Origin: Hydnum rufescens UP504
Taxonomy: Eukaryota > Basidiomycota > Agaricomycetes > Cantharellales > Hydnaceae
NCBI GenBank assembly: GCA_014904985.1
Contig: MU129112.1
Location: 36,150 to 100,149, forward strand
Direction: 5' to 3'
Length of the DNA: 64,000 nt
The notes under the pieces were generated by a model. It made no database searches, was not told where the DNA came from, and saw nothing but the letters and a program-made list of their open reading frames with translations. This document shows positions 10,111 to 22,636 of this stretch, in pieces (position 1 is the first letter of the stretch; each line of letters begins with the position of its first letter). The translations under genes and the position numbers were made by a program.

Positions 10111-12433
10111 TTACACTTGCTTAGTCTGGTTGTCATCGGTAAGGAACACTGCAGCGGGGCGAACCTCCACTCTGCATTTGAATGGGTGTGGGTGTCTAGA
10201 GCACATAACTGTAAATGCAGCCCAGCAATTATAGAAGGAACAGCGCCCCCACCGCTGCATTGGACTGGTTGAGATTGTGGAAGGCGTAATCTCGTTCCCT
10301 TCGGCATCTAATGACTTAGAAACTGTGGTCGTTGCAAGAAATACTGCAATGTTCGAAAAGAGCAACATCTCGGCAAAATCTTGACCTGGACACATGCTGC
10401 GGCGAAGGTTCGCATTGATCACACAGATACCGAATGCTGATAGAGTAGAACCACTGACCGTCGGCCCATACTAAATGAAAATTTAAGGGGATCTAAAGGC
10501 AACTGGCCGTTGGGACCCACTTCATCGAATCGTTCCGGTCTGAAAGTTTCGGGCTCCGGATACATCTCTTCATCCCGAGAGATACACCTATTATGGGGGA
10601 TGATAAGATTACAATGCAAGTAGAATGTGTAATAGTACCTCATACCAAAGACAAGGAAGCACGATCGTCCCTGAAAGCAGAGTATCGATGAGGTATTATA
10701 ATTTATGAGAATACGACAGCAGAGACCTTTCGGAATAAAATACCCTAGGTCGCATGGAGAGTTCAGCATCATTCATACAAAGACATAGGGTTGTATAGAG
10801 ACCTTTGTACTCGTCATTCTCCATCAGCCGATGGCCGAGTGCAAATGCCCCGAAAGACCGCCAACGAAATACTTCCCTCATTAAATTATGTACATAAGGT
10901 AGGGAGCCCCGACTACATGGATGAATAGATCAGCTCTATTACTCGAGGATAACATATCTAAGACAAAAGGGCATGGACTCACTCCTGTATGCCAGGCAGT
11001 CTCTCACTCCCCACAACACGCTCAATTTCCTCCTGTGCCTTCTTCTGCGCGTCGGGATGTAACACCATGGCGAGCACAAAGGCATAAAGTAAGGCGAGAG
11101 TGGTGTCGGCCCCCCCTGCATCTGGCGTTCCGCCAGAGAACGAGAATATCAGCGTCAGAAACCACGCACATCCATCCGCACAATTTAAGATCAGAGCTCA
11201 CACATTGATGCGGCCAGCCAAATCATCGTTTGTTCATCGGTAGCACCCTCTTCGAGAAGGGACAGAACAAAGGATCGCCTCGCGGTTCCAGCATTCTAAA
11301 CACCAATCGTTCCCATAATGGATAACGGTAGCCACGCAGAAGAAATGTGGACTCCATACCAACCTTCTGCATTTTGACATAATTGAAAGGCTTAGGAATG
11401 GTGGTGCGATCCTCCTCGCCCCACGCGGACACGAGTCTATTCTCGTTTCCTAACCAAGGAACCCAGGGCGGGATGCGTCTCACTGTATGTAGGATCAAAT
11501 AGTAAGCGGTGAACGAGGTAGACCAAAATGATTGCACGCAACAGACGGGGAAAGTATTCATCCAGAGTAAACCTGGGGTTAGCACTGATATGGCGTGTTC
11601 TATCAACTTGTTCGCAGCTGTCACCCGCTGTGTACACACGCAAGTTCAGCTTCGATTTTCGAAACAGCAGTTCAATCAATGAATACCTCGTCATCTACGG
11701 ACTCGACATCCCAAATATCGTAAGTAATCCCAAGGATGACTCTAGCTGTGTTTCTAGGGGAAGAAAGGCATATGTTTCGAAGACATGCAAGAAATTGGAG
11801 TAATTGAGAATCTTACAAGCGTAACTCATCCATCCAGTTCTCTGGATTCCGATGCAATCTCCGTAAGCATCGCCTCGACTCCTGTTCGACTGTCGGAAAA
11901 TACTGAGGAAGTGCCCCCTTGTTCATATGCTGGTGAAACAGTTTCCGCTGCAGTTTCTACTTTGGACCGAAGGCTTCTGTCCCCAGGTCTCGGTTTCCCA
12001 TTCTGATTAGGAGAGGGAAGTCAGTGGAAATGAGTCTAACAGATTATTCGTTCCCTCCCCACATATCAACGATGGAGGACCCGGGCCTGTCAGAATATAT
12101 CGACCCCCGGTTCCCCAGCAGATCTTGCATCGAGCGGTATGAGCTCAGAACCAGAACCGACACAGTCGGATTGTAGAAAAAGATGACGTCCCCTGTCGTA
12201 CGGTCAACACGGAAATCGGCCGATCAATGAACTTTGGGCAGACCATACGTCTTAGATATATCCTCGATATATCTGTATCCACAGTCATTATTGAGTTTGT
12301 GAAGATTCCCAAGAAGAGGGATTCCGGGGGGTCCCGGAGGATATCTCCTGGCCTTCATGAGAAAACGGAGGACGATAAGGGTCATAGCCGCAAGAACAAG
12401 GAGGACTGCATATCCATGGAGAAATAATGCCAT
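10111..12433 (-). pseudogene. Cytochrome P450 copy C, amber codon in exon 3
   Basis: The exon-intron layout is that of copy B, from ATG 12433 to TAA 10111-10113. Canonical motifs are present: [13 protein letters not shown]-helix AGGADTT, EVFRW (ExxR), FRPERF and FSFSMGRRMCPG after splicing. In exon 3 the conserved Trp of FGPSW is replaced by TAG (11957-11959), truncating the protein before most of the fold. Every other exon I checked is open and splice sites are kept, so this is either a recent pseudogene or an allele or base-call effect at one position. The I-helix is closer to the P450 consensus than that of copies A and B. Confidence 0.85.
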
Positions 12434-13397
12434 CAGAAGAGTATTCAAAAAACCACGCAGACCTTGAGTCTTAAATATGTGAGCGTATCTATTCGATGTC
12501 GTAATATATATCCCGACTTACCAACCATCCCAGGTTGGAATGTTGGGAGTGAATCCTCTGTTCGGTAGAGGTCTGCTATCGAAGCTCAGGGAGGCTCCAG
12601 GCCGGTGTTTAGTGTAGGCTAAAAGTTCACACACGGAAGACTTCAGTAAATTTACTACCCCTCACAGAGCGGATCGGATGGCGATGTAACAGTGGACTGA
12701 AAAATTTCCTCAGGAACTACTGGACACCAGGTGACGGTTTTTTTTGCCGCAATGGTAATGACAGTGTACTATACTTGTATTCAAGTCATTAAGATCGAGG
12801 CGAAAAGCATGATGAGACTGTTAGGAACCTTTCTTTTTTTTATAGGCTCCGAGCTACAGCATCGCTAGATGGTGATGATGATGATGAATATCTCGATATT
12901 TTACCTGCAACTACCGGCTGCTCCCGAAGGGCGCATCGCTAGATGGTATCCGTTCCGTCTGGGGCGCGCGCACCCGACGCATCCGCAGCCGCCATGTAGA
13001 CTCGTGACGAGTTCCCTTCCAAGCAACTGCGACACAAAATACCACTCTAAGCATTGTGCAAACACAAAAGCAAGGGAATCGTGTCCCCAAGTCGCCCTGG
13101 AGCTGCTTAAGCTTGGTTTGCCCATCGTTAACGTGTATGCATATCAACTTTCCGATACTAATATAATGAGGATCGCAGCACCGTACATATGTAGTTTCGA
13201 TTGCGAGGAACAAAAGAGCCTGGTGGTTGGCCACAATCTAGGCCGACGATGGTTTCGACGTTGCATTCTTAATAAATAAATCCGACAGAGAGCAACAGAA
13301 AGAGTTTCAAGGCCACTGCAACAAATTCACTGAGAGCCCCCACATTTTCTCCTCGTTTCGCTACGTGTTGAAAGTGAAAGGTCCATCCGGCTCACAT
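12434..13397. other. Spacer between P450 copies D and C
   Basis: Homologous to the other spacers, with the landmark at 13181. A short GATGATGATGATGA microsatellite and a duplicated CATCGCTAGATGGT motif lie at 12863-12943. No gene called. Confidence 0.6.
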
Positions 13398-15713
13398 TTA
13401 CTTGGTCTGGTTGTTATCGGTGAGCAACGCTGCAGCTGGGCGAACCTCGACTCTGCATTTGAATGGGCGGGGATATCTAGAAGAAACAACTGTGAATGCA
13501 ACCTAACGACTACTACAGAAGGAACAGGGTCCCAACCGGTGCACTGGGCCGATCGGGGTCGTCGTGGGTGTAATCTCGTTTCCTTGGGCATCTAACGATT
13601 TAGAAACCGTAGTCGTTGCAAGAAAAACTGTGATGTTCGAAAAGAGCACCATGTCGGCAAAATCCTGGCCTGGACACATGCTGCGGCGAAGGTTCGCATT
13701 GGTCACACAGATAGTCACTGCTGACAGTGCGGAACCGCTCACCGTCGACCCATACCAAATGAAAATTTATGAGGATCTAACGGGAGCTGGCCATTGGGAC
13801 CCACTTCATCGAATCGTTCTGGCCTGAAAGTTTCTGGGTCTGGATACATATCTTTGTCTCGAGAGATACACCTATTGGGGGATGATAAGATTAGAATACA
13901 AGTCAAGCTTGGTATCATACCAAATGCAGGGAAGCACGATCGTGTCTGAAAGCCAGAGGATCAATGAGGTAATTACGATTTTAAGAAAATGCCAGAGCAG
14001 ACCTTTCGGAATAAAGTAGCCTAGTTGGTTTATGGAGAATTCAATATCAGTCATGCAAGGGCGTAGGTTCGGATAGACCTTTGTACTCATTATCCTCTCA
14101 TCAGTCGATGGCCAAGTGCCACCGGCGAGAGCGACCACCAACGAATTACCTCCCTTATCAAATTTTCTACGTAAGGCAGACAGACCCGACTACAGGAATC
14201 AATGTATTAGCTCTGTTACCGCATACCTACGACCGAGAGACGCGAACTTACTCCTGTATGCCAGGCAGTCTGTCACTTCCCACGACACGCTCAATTTCCT
14301 CCTGTGCCTTCTTTTGCACATCAGGATATAACACCATGGCGAGCACAAAGGCGTGAAGGATGATGAAAGTTGTATCAGCGCCCCCTGCATCTGTGTTAGG
14401 CCAGAGAAGGAGAATATCAACATCAGAACCAATACACACCCATCCGCACAATTCAGGATCAGAGCTCACACATTGATGCAGCTAGCCAGGTCATGGTCCG
14501 CTCATCGGTAGCACTCTCTTCGAGAAGACTCAGAGCGAAAGATTGCCTCGCGGTTCCAGCATTCTAAATAGCCAATTGTCAGTAAGCAGGCTGACGATAA
14601 CCACACAAACGAAATGTAGATTCGATACCCACCTTCTGCATTTTTACAAAATTGAAAGGCTTGGGAATGGTGATGCGATCCTCCTCGCCCCACGCGGATA
14701 TGAGTCTAATCTCATTTCCCAACCAAGGCACCCAGGGTGGGATGCGTCTCACTGCATGTAGGATAAAATACTGAGCAGTGGACGACATAGAACAATGCAG
14801 CTGCACGCAACAGATTGGGAAAATATTGATCCAAAGTAAACCTGGGGTAAGCGAAGCGGCGATGTGTTTTACAAAATTGTTCGCAGTCGTCACACGCTAT
14901 ACACGCACGCAAGCTTCAGCTTCTATTTTGAGACAGTATCTTAAGCAATGAATACCTCGTCATCTGTGGACTCGAGATCCCACATATCATAAGTAACCCC
15001 AAGGATCACTCTAGCTGTGTTTCTACGAGCGAGGAAGAAAGGGACATGTACCCCAAGACACGCAAGACATTGGAATACTTGACAATCTTACAAGCGTAGC
15101 TCATCCTTCCAGCTGTCTGGATTTAGATGCAATCTCCGTAAGCACCGCTTCGCTTCCTGTTCGACGGCCAGAAAATACTGAGGAAGAGCCCCCCTGTTCA
15201 AATGCTTATGAAGAGTTTCCGCTGCAAGTTCCACCTTGGTCCGAAGGTTTCTGTCGTCAGACTTCGGATTCCCATCCTGATTAGAAAACGCCGGAAGTCA
15301 GTGGACGCGAGTCTAACAGATCATTCGTTCCCTCCCCACATGTCAACGATCGAGGACCCGATCCTGTCAGAGTATATCGACCCACGATTCACAAGCAGAT
15401 CTTGCATCGAATGACAAGAGCTTAGAACTAGAACTGACATAGCAGGATTGTAGAAAAAAATGGCATCGCCTATCGAATGGTCAATGCTTCAGATAATTCG
15501 ATTAGGTGGTGAGAACAAACCGTAAGTCTTGGATATCTTCTCGATGTATCTGTATCTGAAATCGTTTTCGAGTTTGTGGAGATTTCCAAGAAAAGGGATT
15601 GCGGAGGGGCCTGGGGGATATCTTCTGGCCTTCATGAGAGAGTAAAAGATATTAAATGCGAAGATCCCAACAACAAGAAGGGTAGCATATTCAATGAGAA
15701 TGACTGAAGCCAT
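13398..15713 (-). pseudogene. Cytochrome P450 copy D, two frameshifts
   Basis: Starts at ATG 15713 and ends at TAA 13398-13400. It is the most diverged copy in its N-terminus (PPGPSAIPFLGN) but keeps I-helix AGGADTT, K-helix EVIRWW, FRPERF and [12 protein letters not shown]. Compared with A-C, one base is missing in the exon-3 LFH codons near 15209, and one extra base follows RLM in the K-helix exon near 14100; each puts the protein out of frame. Intron positions are conserved, including the very short intron near the DDE codons. Two independent frameshifts make it a likely true pseudogene. Confidence 0.85.
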
Positions 15714-16299
15714 GGGGGAAGTACAGTATGGCAAGACGAGACGAAAGAAATTATGGAGAGCCTGAGTCTTATATAGATATCGTGAGCGTAGACTGTATAC
15801 TTGATCCGGTAACATACGGCATCATTACTTACAAAGCAGTCTTCGTTAGAAGCTGCTATACCCTAGCTACCATGGTCGAGAATGGGAGCTGTCCCAAAAC
15901 TGAAAGTGATCAGGGTCAATTCCGGAAGGCGGCCGGGACTGAGGTGCGCCCCGGGTGAAATCTGATCCAGTGAAGACCCCAACGGCCTCTGCCTGACGTA
16001 CCCGCTCGGTGGAAGGGGGGGAATTCGAAGTGCAAGAACATGCTCTGGCAGAGGGAGAATCAATCTATCGTATTTTACGCTCGGTTTTAACATCCCAGAT
16101 CAGGTGGAAGTGTGATGTCACACCAAGGTGTCACATTCTCGGTCTATCACAACTATTATTTCTTGTGGAAGCTGGAGCAAATGGAGTATATTCTCACTTA
16201 GATAGGCAGGAATACATATGTCTCTGTATTCACGAGGACAAAGGTGCTAGGGTATTAATCACTAGCATAACAAGCTAAATACCAGTGCAAGGGGTGGGA
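15714..16299. other. Intergenic between P450 copy D and the ELMO gene
   Basis: 5' flank of copy D and 3' flank of the ELMO gene. Open frames are short and carry no recognisable motif. Confidence 0.5.
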
Positions 16300-19200
16300 T
16301 CACGTAGTGAACATGACCGGGTCGGAAAAGAAGAAGTCGGTATTGAGAGGGGGCGGACCTGCTGGTAGAGAGGTTGGAATATCGACCCTCTCCCCAGAAA
16401 GATCTATGAAACAAGTATGCATGTTAATGTTACGTTCAAGATACCCTACAAGATCTTTGACTTGTACCGAGTAGTTTAATCTTTAGACCGATTTCTGTAA
16501 GGGTTTGAACGAAAGATGCAGTCTCTTTGGTTAGAACCTGGTTATTGCGCAGCATGTTCAGTCCATCCGTCCAGTCCGAGAACCGAGCAGCATTCTCAGA
16601 AACGTGGTCTCCAGAAGTTCCATGCGATGAAACGATAGAGAAGGACAGCGGGGACATTGTGGGTGCTGATCCAAAAGGAGACGTATGGGCATCAGGCATT
16701 GCGATGTTCGGAGGAAGTGCGCAGGTTCCAACAGGGACTGCTGTGATAAGTGATATATCGACTAAGGGCAATACGTTTGATGATTAGCAAAACCAAGAAA
16801 GAGAGCACAGGAGACTCACGGCGTTCAGGCAGATCTTCAAGTCCACCACGGATAGGAATTTTGACTGGACTATCAACGAAATGCAAAAATTTCATGCTTC
16901 GGTCCTGGGAGGGAAAGGGGATTTAAAGCAGACTCTCTACTACGAGTGATGTGCTTACCAAACGGTAAAATCTCCAAGGCCTCGACGGACGCTTGAGCTG
17001 CAATGAGTCTCGACCCTGTCCCTGATCTGAACTGGGGATTAGAATTCCATTGGCGAACCAGGCCCCTTGCATCATGCACATAATGCGTTGTTGTCGAACG
17101 AATTCGTAAGACTCCTTGTGCAATTTAGCTCGCAAGTTCCTATGATAAGGTCAATTAATTCGAATCAAAGCTATCTGGACCGAATATAGAACAAACCGAA
17201 CAGGTGGTTTGTTCAGCAAATCGTCTTGAAGCTCGAGCTCCTTCATCTGTCTTTCGCGCACCTGACGATACTGCATGGCATTGAAACAGCTTTCGACCTC
17301 ATGCCACGGCCGGGAGCTTTCATTAGCGAGAGCGACCTTGATCCTGCAGGTTATATCAGTGATGAGCATCATGGTGGGAAGTGGACCGTAAACTGCACGC
17401 ACTGGCTTTGCACAAGGGACGTAACTCTGGGGAGGTCCTCATGCGACGCACTGCTTTCGTTCCACATCCTGCATTTGGGGCGTCAGCACGTGAGTGTAAA
17501 CCTCAGATAGCTACACTGACCGGAGGAAGAATCGTGTAGCAAGGCAATGTACTCGATGAAATGAGAGTAATAATGGCTGATACGAAGCAGAGGTCGAGTC
17601 TTGGTTCAAATCATCGGATCAAGATACGTTCTAGCACGGAGAATGATCCGGAAAACATACATCCAGGAGCAAAGACGGACCAGTGATCCGTTAGCAATTC
17701 AACAACCTCGCTTGAGGCGACAGCTAAGGGACAGCGCCGCTCGGGTTGTCGGTTCAGCTGCTCTAGAACGACCTTAGCGAAATATTCGGGGTCGTGTGTC
17801 ACAAAAGATGTCTGCGGATTTACGGGACCGTGAATTTCATATCTGATAAAGAGCAAGCAGACTACTTGACATACAAGGCAGTCTAGGCCCAACAGTCCGA
17901 CTCGGGCAAATTCGCCCCTGAGGTTCTCTGTCCTGAATCCCAAATGAACCCATTTCTCCGGACTAGAGCGGGCAATTGAATCCCGCCCTCCAGTAGACCT
18001 TCTAAGTTCCAAATAGTCTTCGATCTTTGCAGACGTCCAGATGACTATCCAGGGCAGATTGGACTTCGGGCAAGTCCATGTCGACAGGGGCAGTCTTGCG
18101 CTTATAGATGACCCGCACCACATTGGCTTGGAAATCCAATATTGATGAAGTGAGATCCTCCATGGAGGCGTTAGTCATGAGCAGCTGGGAGAATCTGTCT
18201 CATCAACACGCCATCTTGCCGTATGAATAAATAGAAACATACGACCACGGCTTTCCGTACGTTGAGACGCTCCAGTTCGCAGCTGACCTCTTCCCAGTGA
18301 GCCTCAGTGGCATGAGACAGTAGGGTGTTGATTAGCATCATGCTGAATGGAGAAGTTATCCACGATATCCCTCAGTGCATGGTACACCAAGAAACCATCA
18401 TCCTGCCCATCTTACCTGCATATTGCCATTCCAGACTCCGCGCTGGCGAGTCGTTGGACCAATACATCCAAGAGTCCCTGATTCCGACGTATCTGAGCCC
18501 ACACGACGTCAAAGCCGTAACGCCACACGCTTCCAACTGGTTGAGCCGGGACGGCTCGAGAAGAGGAAGCGACTGCCGGGCCAGGGGCAGAACGAGGATC
18601 CGCCTCTACTAATTTCCTCAGAATGGCAGTCGCCGGACGGCAGACATTGATGGGAGTGATCGGGGTTGACAAGACCTGCGAAACCTAGGGAGAACGATGA
18701 GTGCTCTGCGAATGACCCATAATAGTCCAATCGCACTCGAGAAATGAACGATGCTTCGAGTGTTCCCCATCCATAATCAAGGTCCATAAGATTACGCATT
18801 GCTGTGAGGGCATACTAGAGCAAATGAACACCCCGGAGCAAATCCAATAAAATGCTGGTTTGCACACTTACTGCCAACGTGTTACCATGACTGCTCTCAA
18901 TCACGAGGATCAACTCAGGTAGTCCGCCTCTTCTGAGAAATTCTTTGACGAATTGTTCCTCCTGGTGACAAATGTTCAATGGCATGCGTGCGCTGCAATG
19001 CACACCAGTTGGAACATACTCGGATGAATTTTTGCAAGGAGAATAGTGTTAAACGAAGGGAGTTATCATGCTTTCCAGCTAACTTGGTCACAGCTTCCAG
19101 GGCCTCAGCTGCAGGGGAGTTTACCAATCTGGGAAATCGCCAGCGTCAGGCAAGCAGGAAGAAATAAGGGGCCGTGTTCATATACGAACTTGAGAGGGAC

Positions 19201-19570
19201 TCGTTCTCGTATATTTCGCCGCAAGTTGTCGTCTGTGACAAGTTGATCATGTTCATCCCGTAGGGCAAACATTGCAGGGGGTTGAGAGATCTTAAGGTTA
19301 AGACATAACTGTCGCACAACATCCGTGACGGGCTAACGAGCCGGGTGAACCCTCGGACATAGATGTATCGTATCGAAGATCACTAACCAGTGTAGGATCA
19401 ATCCTCGCTCGCACCTATTGAGTATCATTGTGAAGGAACCATGTGCCGCGAACATCAGGACGTACTGTTTTCCCTTCTTTGGTGGTTACTGAGTTGGTTG
19501 GTATCACAGACGTTTTGCTACGGGGCAGTACTGGGGAAGGGGGTCCAAGCATGGTGGAAGTCTGAGGCAT
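16300..19570 (-). CDS. ELMO/CED-12 domain protein
   Basis: Homologue of ELMO, the partner of DOCK-type exchange factors for Rac signalling and actin-driven shape changes (family knowledge). The model starts at ATG 19570 (MPQTSTMLGPPS), with small exons giving VRARIDPTL and VTDVVRQLCLNLKI. An armadillo-like part follows: LAGKHDNSLRLTLFSLQKF, EFLRRGGLPELI, and RPATAILRKLVE near 18630. The ELMO domain lies around 18150-17900 (SSILDFQANVVRVIYKRK, then FARVGLLGLDCL). The PH-type C-terminus has YEFVRQQRIM (about 17110), FSDWTDGLN (about 16580) and LTEIGLKIKLLD. A last exon, after GTACAA..CATAG, encodes a proline tract (PAGPPP) and stops at 16300-16302. There are more than ten introns of about 50-60 bp; not every junction was resolved. 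No lesion seen. Confidence 0.88.
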
Positions 19571-20907
19571 ATGCCGATGGCGGATAATCAAGTAGCCAAA
19601 TTGTCAAGTATCAGTCGTTTTATCGAACGTCAGGGGGGGGACCAAGATAAATCTCAGAGGCAGCTTGCAATTGGACAACTTGAGCCAACACCTTTGCACC
19701 CGGCGTTCGATCTCCACATATAGCAGATAGCGCTTAAGTCCGAATTATGATCCGAATTACATAATTATCTTCAGTATTTATTTTTCTCGAACGAATGCGG
19801 GAGCACAGGGCGGGATGAATGGTCTTCTGGGATCTTAGAGTTCCTCGATTATGGGGATATAGTTCAATCCCAACTGGTGTCTCTCTTCCCTTCTAGCAAT
19901 ATCACCTCACTTGGTTAAACGTTTAGAATTTATAGATATTGGTGCGCTTTCTCTGCCCGGTTGCACTTCCTTGTCGCTTTTGATCTGATGGAATGGACAA
20001 TGCTCTCCAAATGAATGATCTTACTACCTCGCAGCGCTGAGGCCCTTAAAGCACATGAAACTTCAGGGTGCGATCTTGCACGGGTAAGACGTGGGCAATA
20101 CCCAGCACCGTCTGAGTTCGACGACTCCCACATCAAACTTGTTGTGGCTGGGATCTTCGCACGACTGCCAGAGAATTCAGAAGAACCTGGTTATACTTTA
20201 TTGTGCTCATTTTTCTTCCGCCCTTGCAAAGTCGGGGCCGGCGGGATGGGCCTTGAATTCCTGGTGGGGGCGGTCACCACAGACCCCAAACAGGATAGTG
20301 TAAGATTTTCTTGTGCTGATTGGGAACAGGCGAAATGGAGGTGGGTGTGCTTTTCACCTAAAAAATTGATGTCGATAAGTGATTCTTCCCCTCAAAGTGA
20401 ACTCATGTATTGGTTCCAGCTATTGAACATTCATCTATGCACTGGATCTATCAATGTCACGCATCCTCTGCCCAAAAGGGTTTCTTAATGCAGCCTGACC
20501 CCATTGAGACTAGTCTCTCCTAGAGAATTTGTTCTCTGGGTAACAGGGGACGCACTTGGTGTATTCATGGAGTAGTCTTGTACGCTGGCATCTCCTGTCA
20601 CGTGAAAATGGACTACAGGTGGTGGCACTGTTGCCGGCCTTTTCAATTCGCACGCGATCTAACCCCACAGTCTCACTAGATCCTGCGTCTAGTTCCCATT
20701 TACACGCCATCTTCCTTCCTTTGGGATTACACCCTCGTTCTTCCTAAGTTCACTGGCAAAGATGTTGTGTCAACTGATCCATTTCTCCAAATATATGATT
20801 TCGAAGTGCAAGTACCAACCCCAACTTTTTTTTAAATCACAGGTTCCTGCTCCTGTGATTATGGCGATATTGATATATCATCTACTAGGAGAGCACTATG
20901 AATGTGG
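19571..20907. other. Intergenic, no gene supported
   Basis: A 157-codon open frame on + (20015-20488) has no recognisable motif or splice support. The ELMO promoter should lie just right of 19570. An A/T-rich stretch lies at 19740-19800. Confidence 0.4.
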
Positions 20908-21395
20908 TTAAAATCCAGTCGTATCCTCGTCCTCTTGGTCCCCGGTGGTTCGCAGAGCCGCTTCCACGATTTCCACCTCGTCTGCGAATTCACCCACTGG
21001 AGTGATGCCCGGTCCATCAAACCTTTCTACCGTACTCAGACTTCGGGTTCCCTCAATGGTGGAATCATGTCTCATGGAATTGCGGGATAGACTGCCATGG
21101 TGTGTGCGAAAACGTTGCTGGTGTGTGGATCTAGAGCCTCCCCAGACGGTCCCACCGTTTTCTTATGGCCGAAATAAAGGGGGAATCACGCCAGAAGCTT
21201 CAGTGGCCTCGGTTCGAGAGACCTACTCAGTTCTCGCGTACGCGGTCGATCGGTTTGTGAGGATTGTCACCTCGGAAGGCGGCCCTCGAAACATGGTCCG
21301 GGCGCTTGACTTTAATCCTGCACGGAACCGCCGTATCCATCTCTTCTTCCGCATTGACGTTAGGGCAGGCTTCCTTGAATGAGCAAGATCTCGAG
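20908..21395 (-). CDS. C-terminal exons of an unidentified protein
   Basis: Two minus-strand exons join in frame across a GTAGGT..CATAAG intron (about 21229-21168). The upstream exon is basic (RKKRWIRRFRAGLK, then TILTNRSTAYARTE). The downstream exon is Ser/Arg-rich and turns acidic (FADEVEIVEAALRTTGDQ), with TAA at 20908-20910. A basic segment and acidic tail of this kind suit the cytoplasmic tail of a membrane protein, but I could not find the 5' exons in 21400-22100 and do not recognise the family. It may be a truncated gene or an over-read. Confidence 0.3.
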
Positions 21396-22106
21396 ACGAT
21401 TAGGGGTATTCCCAGGCTCCAGTAACCCACTCATCATGACGCCCTGGCCTTACATCCCTATTGAGTCTCGGATTGGGCCATTTGCGCATCCTAGAGAGTC
21501 ATGATTGACGACGAGCATTTTGTCTATACAATGCGTTTACAATACAATTGTGGTGCTTATCTCGCACCTATTATGTTCTATCTGCCACGATCCTGAATGG
21601 TTCACATTTTGATGGGTAGAGTACGGTCCACAGAGTTTCGTGGACTATAATATGTCCAACCATGTCAAGACGTGAAACTGGACGACAAGCAGGAGCATCT
21701 CGATGGCGATGTTAGGCGTGAAATACAAATTGACGGGAGTACCGAACGTCAATATTCACAGGCAAGAAGTTCCCTTAAATATGAGATCTGAAGTCCAGCG
21801 GTGGGAATAATCCCCAAAGCAAGGGGGGGATACGACGAGCCACAACGAGAGGCGGTATTGGTACTCATTTAGATTCCATTCTGGTTCTTAGGCAAAGTTG
21901 AATTGGTTAAGGCCACGCACCGAAATCACCAGCACTTGGTGACCGCCTTCCAGATTGAGATGCTCTAGTTACAGACACAATCGTCAACCAGTAGATAGGG
22001 CGGAGGTCGACGGAAGACGTCCCACATCGAGAGTCCCTGGTACATGAGGAGTGGCTCCGAGTTTTGCAGTATGATAAATAAGAAGCAAGATATTGCAGAA
22101 AAACAC
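21396..22106. other. Intergenic, no gene supported
   Basis: No conserved frame. It might hide 5' exons of the unidentified minus-strand gene at 20908-21395, but none could be joined. Confidence 0.35.
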
Positions 22107-22636
22107 CTATGTATGTCGTATTGATGGTATTGGTTCGGCTCGTAAAGACCCTAGATCCATTGCTGCATCTTTTTCTGTATCTAATTCCCCTATTAGCATG
22201 CTATAAGAGAGAATCAGTGCTCGTATTATGATACAAGAAAGAAGGGGTCTTAATGCAAGACCAATGTTAACAAGAGGGACAAGGGAAGAAAAGCGCCAAG
22301 AAGAACCAAGAAACAGGCGCTCACATCATGTCTCCCTTGACTAAATAGAGACCCAAGGGCACCTCTTCGATGCCCTCGTCTGGGCTGAATACACGCTCAG
22401 TAGAATTGGAAAGAATAACATTCGAGCGCTGATCGAAACCGGCAAGTGTGCCCTGGCCAAGCACACCATCAGCTTCCGCCTTTCTTCGGAACGCATGGGA
22501 TTGAACCATTACCACGATCGTTCGACCATCTTGGAGTATCAGGAGCACCTGGCCTAACCAAAAAATTTTAAGCGCTGGTGCATTCGATATGGGCACGGGC
22601 CAGCTTACGGTCCACGTAGCCTGCTAGACTAGACAT
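22107..22636 (-). CDS. LSM8: U6 snRNA-associated Sm-like protein LSm8
   Basis: LSm8 defines the nuclear LSm2-8 ring that binds the U3 end of U6 snRNA. Four exons, 22636-22609, 22553-22513, 22452-22325 and 22200-22107, splice in frame to 96 aa, the size of known LSm8. Sm1 motif: VLLILQDGRTIVGTLAGFDQ. Sm2 motif: VPLGLYLVKGD. The typical acidic C-terminus (GELDTEKDAAMDLGSLRAEP) lies in the last exon. The second and third exons alone look like a 91-aa ORF that ends early at GDMM; the true end lies across a 124-bp intron (GTGAGC..TTATAG). No lesions. Confidence 0.93.

Larger units (their letters stand above)
2703..15720 (-). repeat. Tandem array of ~3.3-kb P450-containing units (copies A-D)
   Basis: Four units in the same orientation share both gene and flanking DNA. 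A landmark downstream of the stop codon (CCGTACATAT) recurs at 6581, 9896 and 13181, spacings of 3315 and 3285 bp. Start codons of copies B, C and D lie at 9086, 12433 and 15713, spacings of 3347 and 3280. The A-to-B spacing is longer (4561) because two mobile elements are inserted there. The upstream spacer is conserved too (compare 5770, 9440 and 12750), so whole segments were duplicated rather than coding sequences alone. Unequal crossing-over is the obvious mechanism (inference). Confidence 0.9.

Noticed and set aside
16436..16438. ELMO protein ending GTSQRSCRVS
   Set aside because: A GTACAA..CATAG intron joins KLL to DLSGE and a proline-rich tail ending at 16300, which matches the family better.
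20015..20488. 157-aa open frame as a gene
   Set aside because: No recognisable motif, no splice structure, no paralogue; probably a chance ORF.
22321..22323. Stop after VKGDMM as the end of LSM8
   Set aside because: A GTGAGC donor precedes it. A fourth exon (22200-22107) supplies the conserved LSm8 C-terminus and gives the usual 96 aa.
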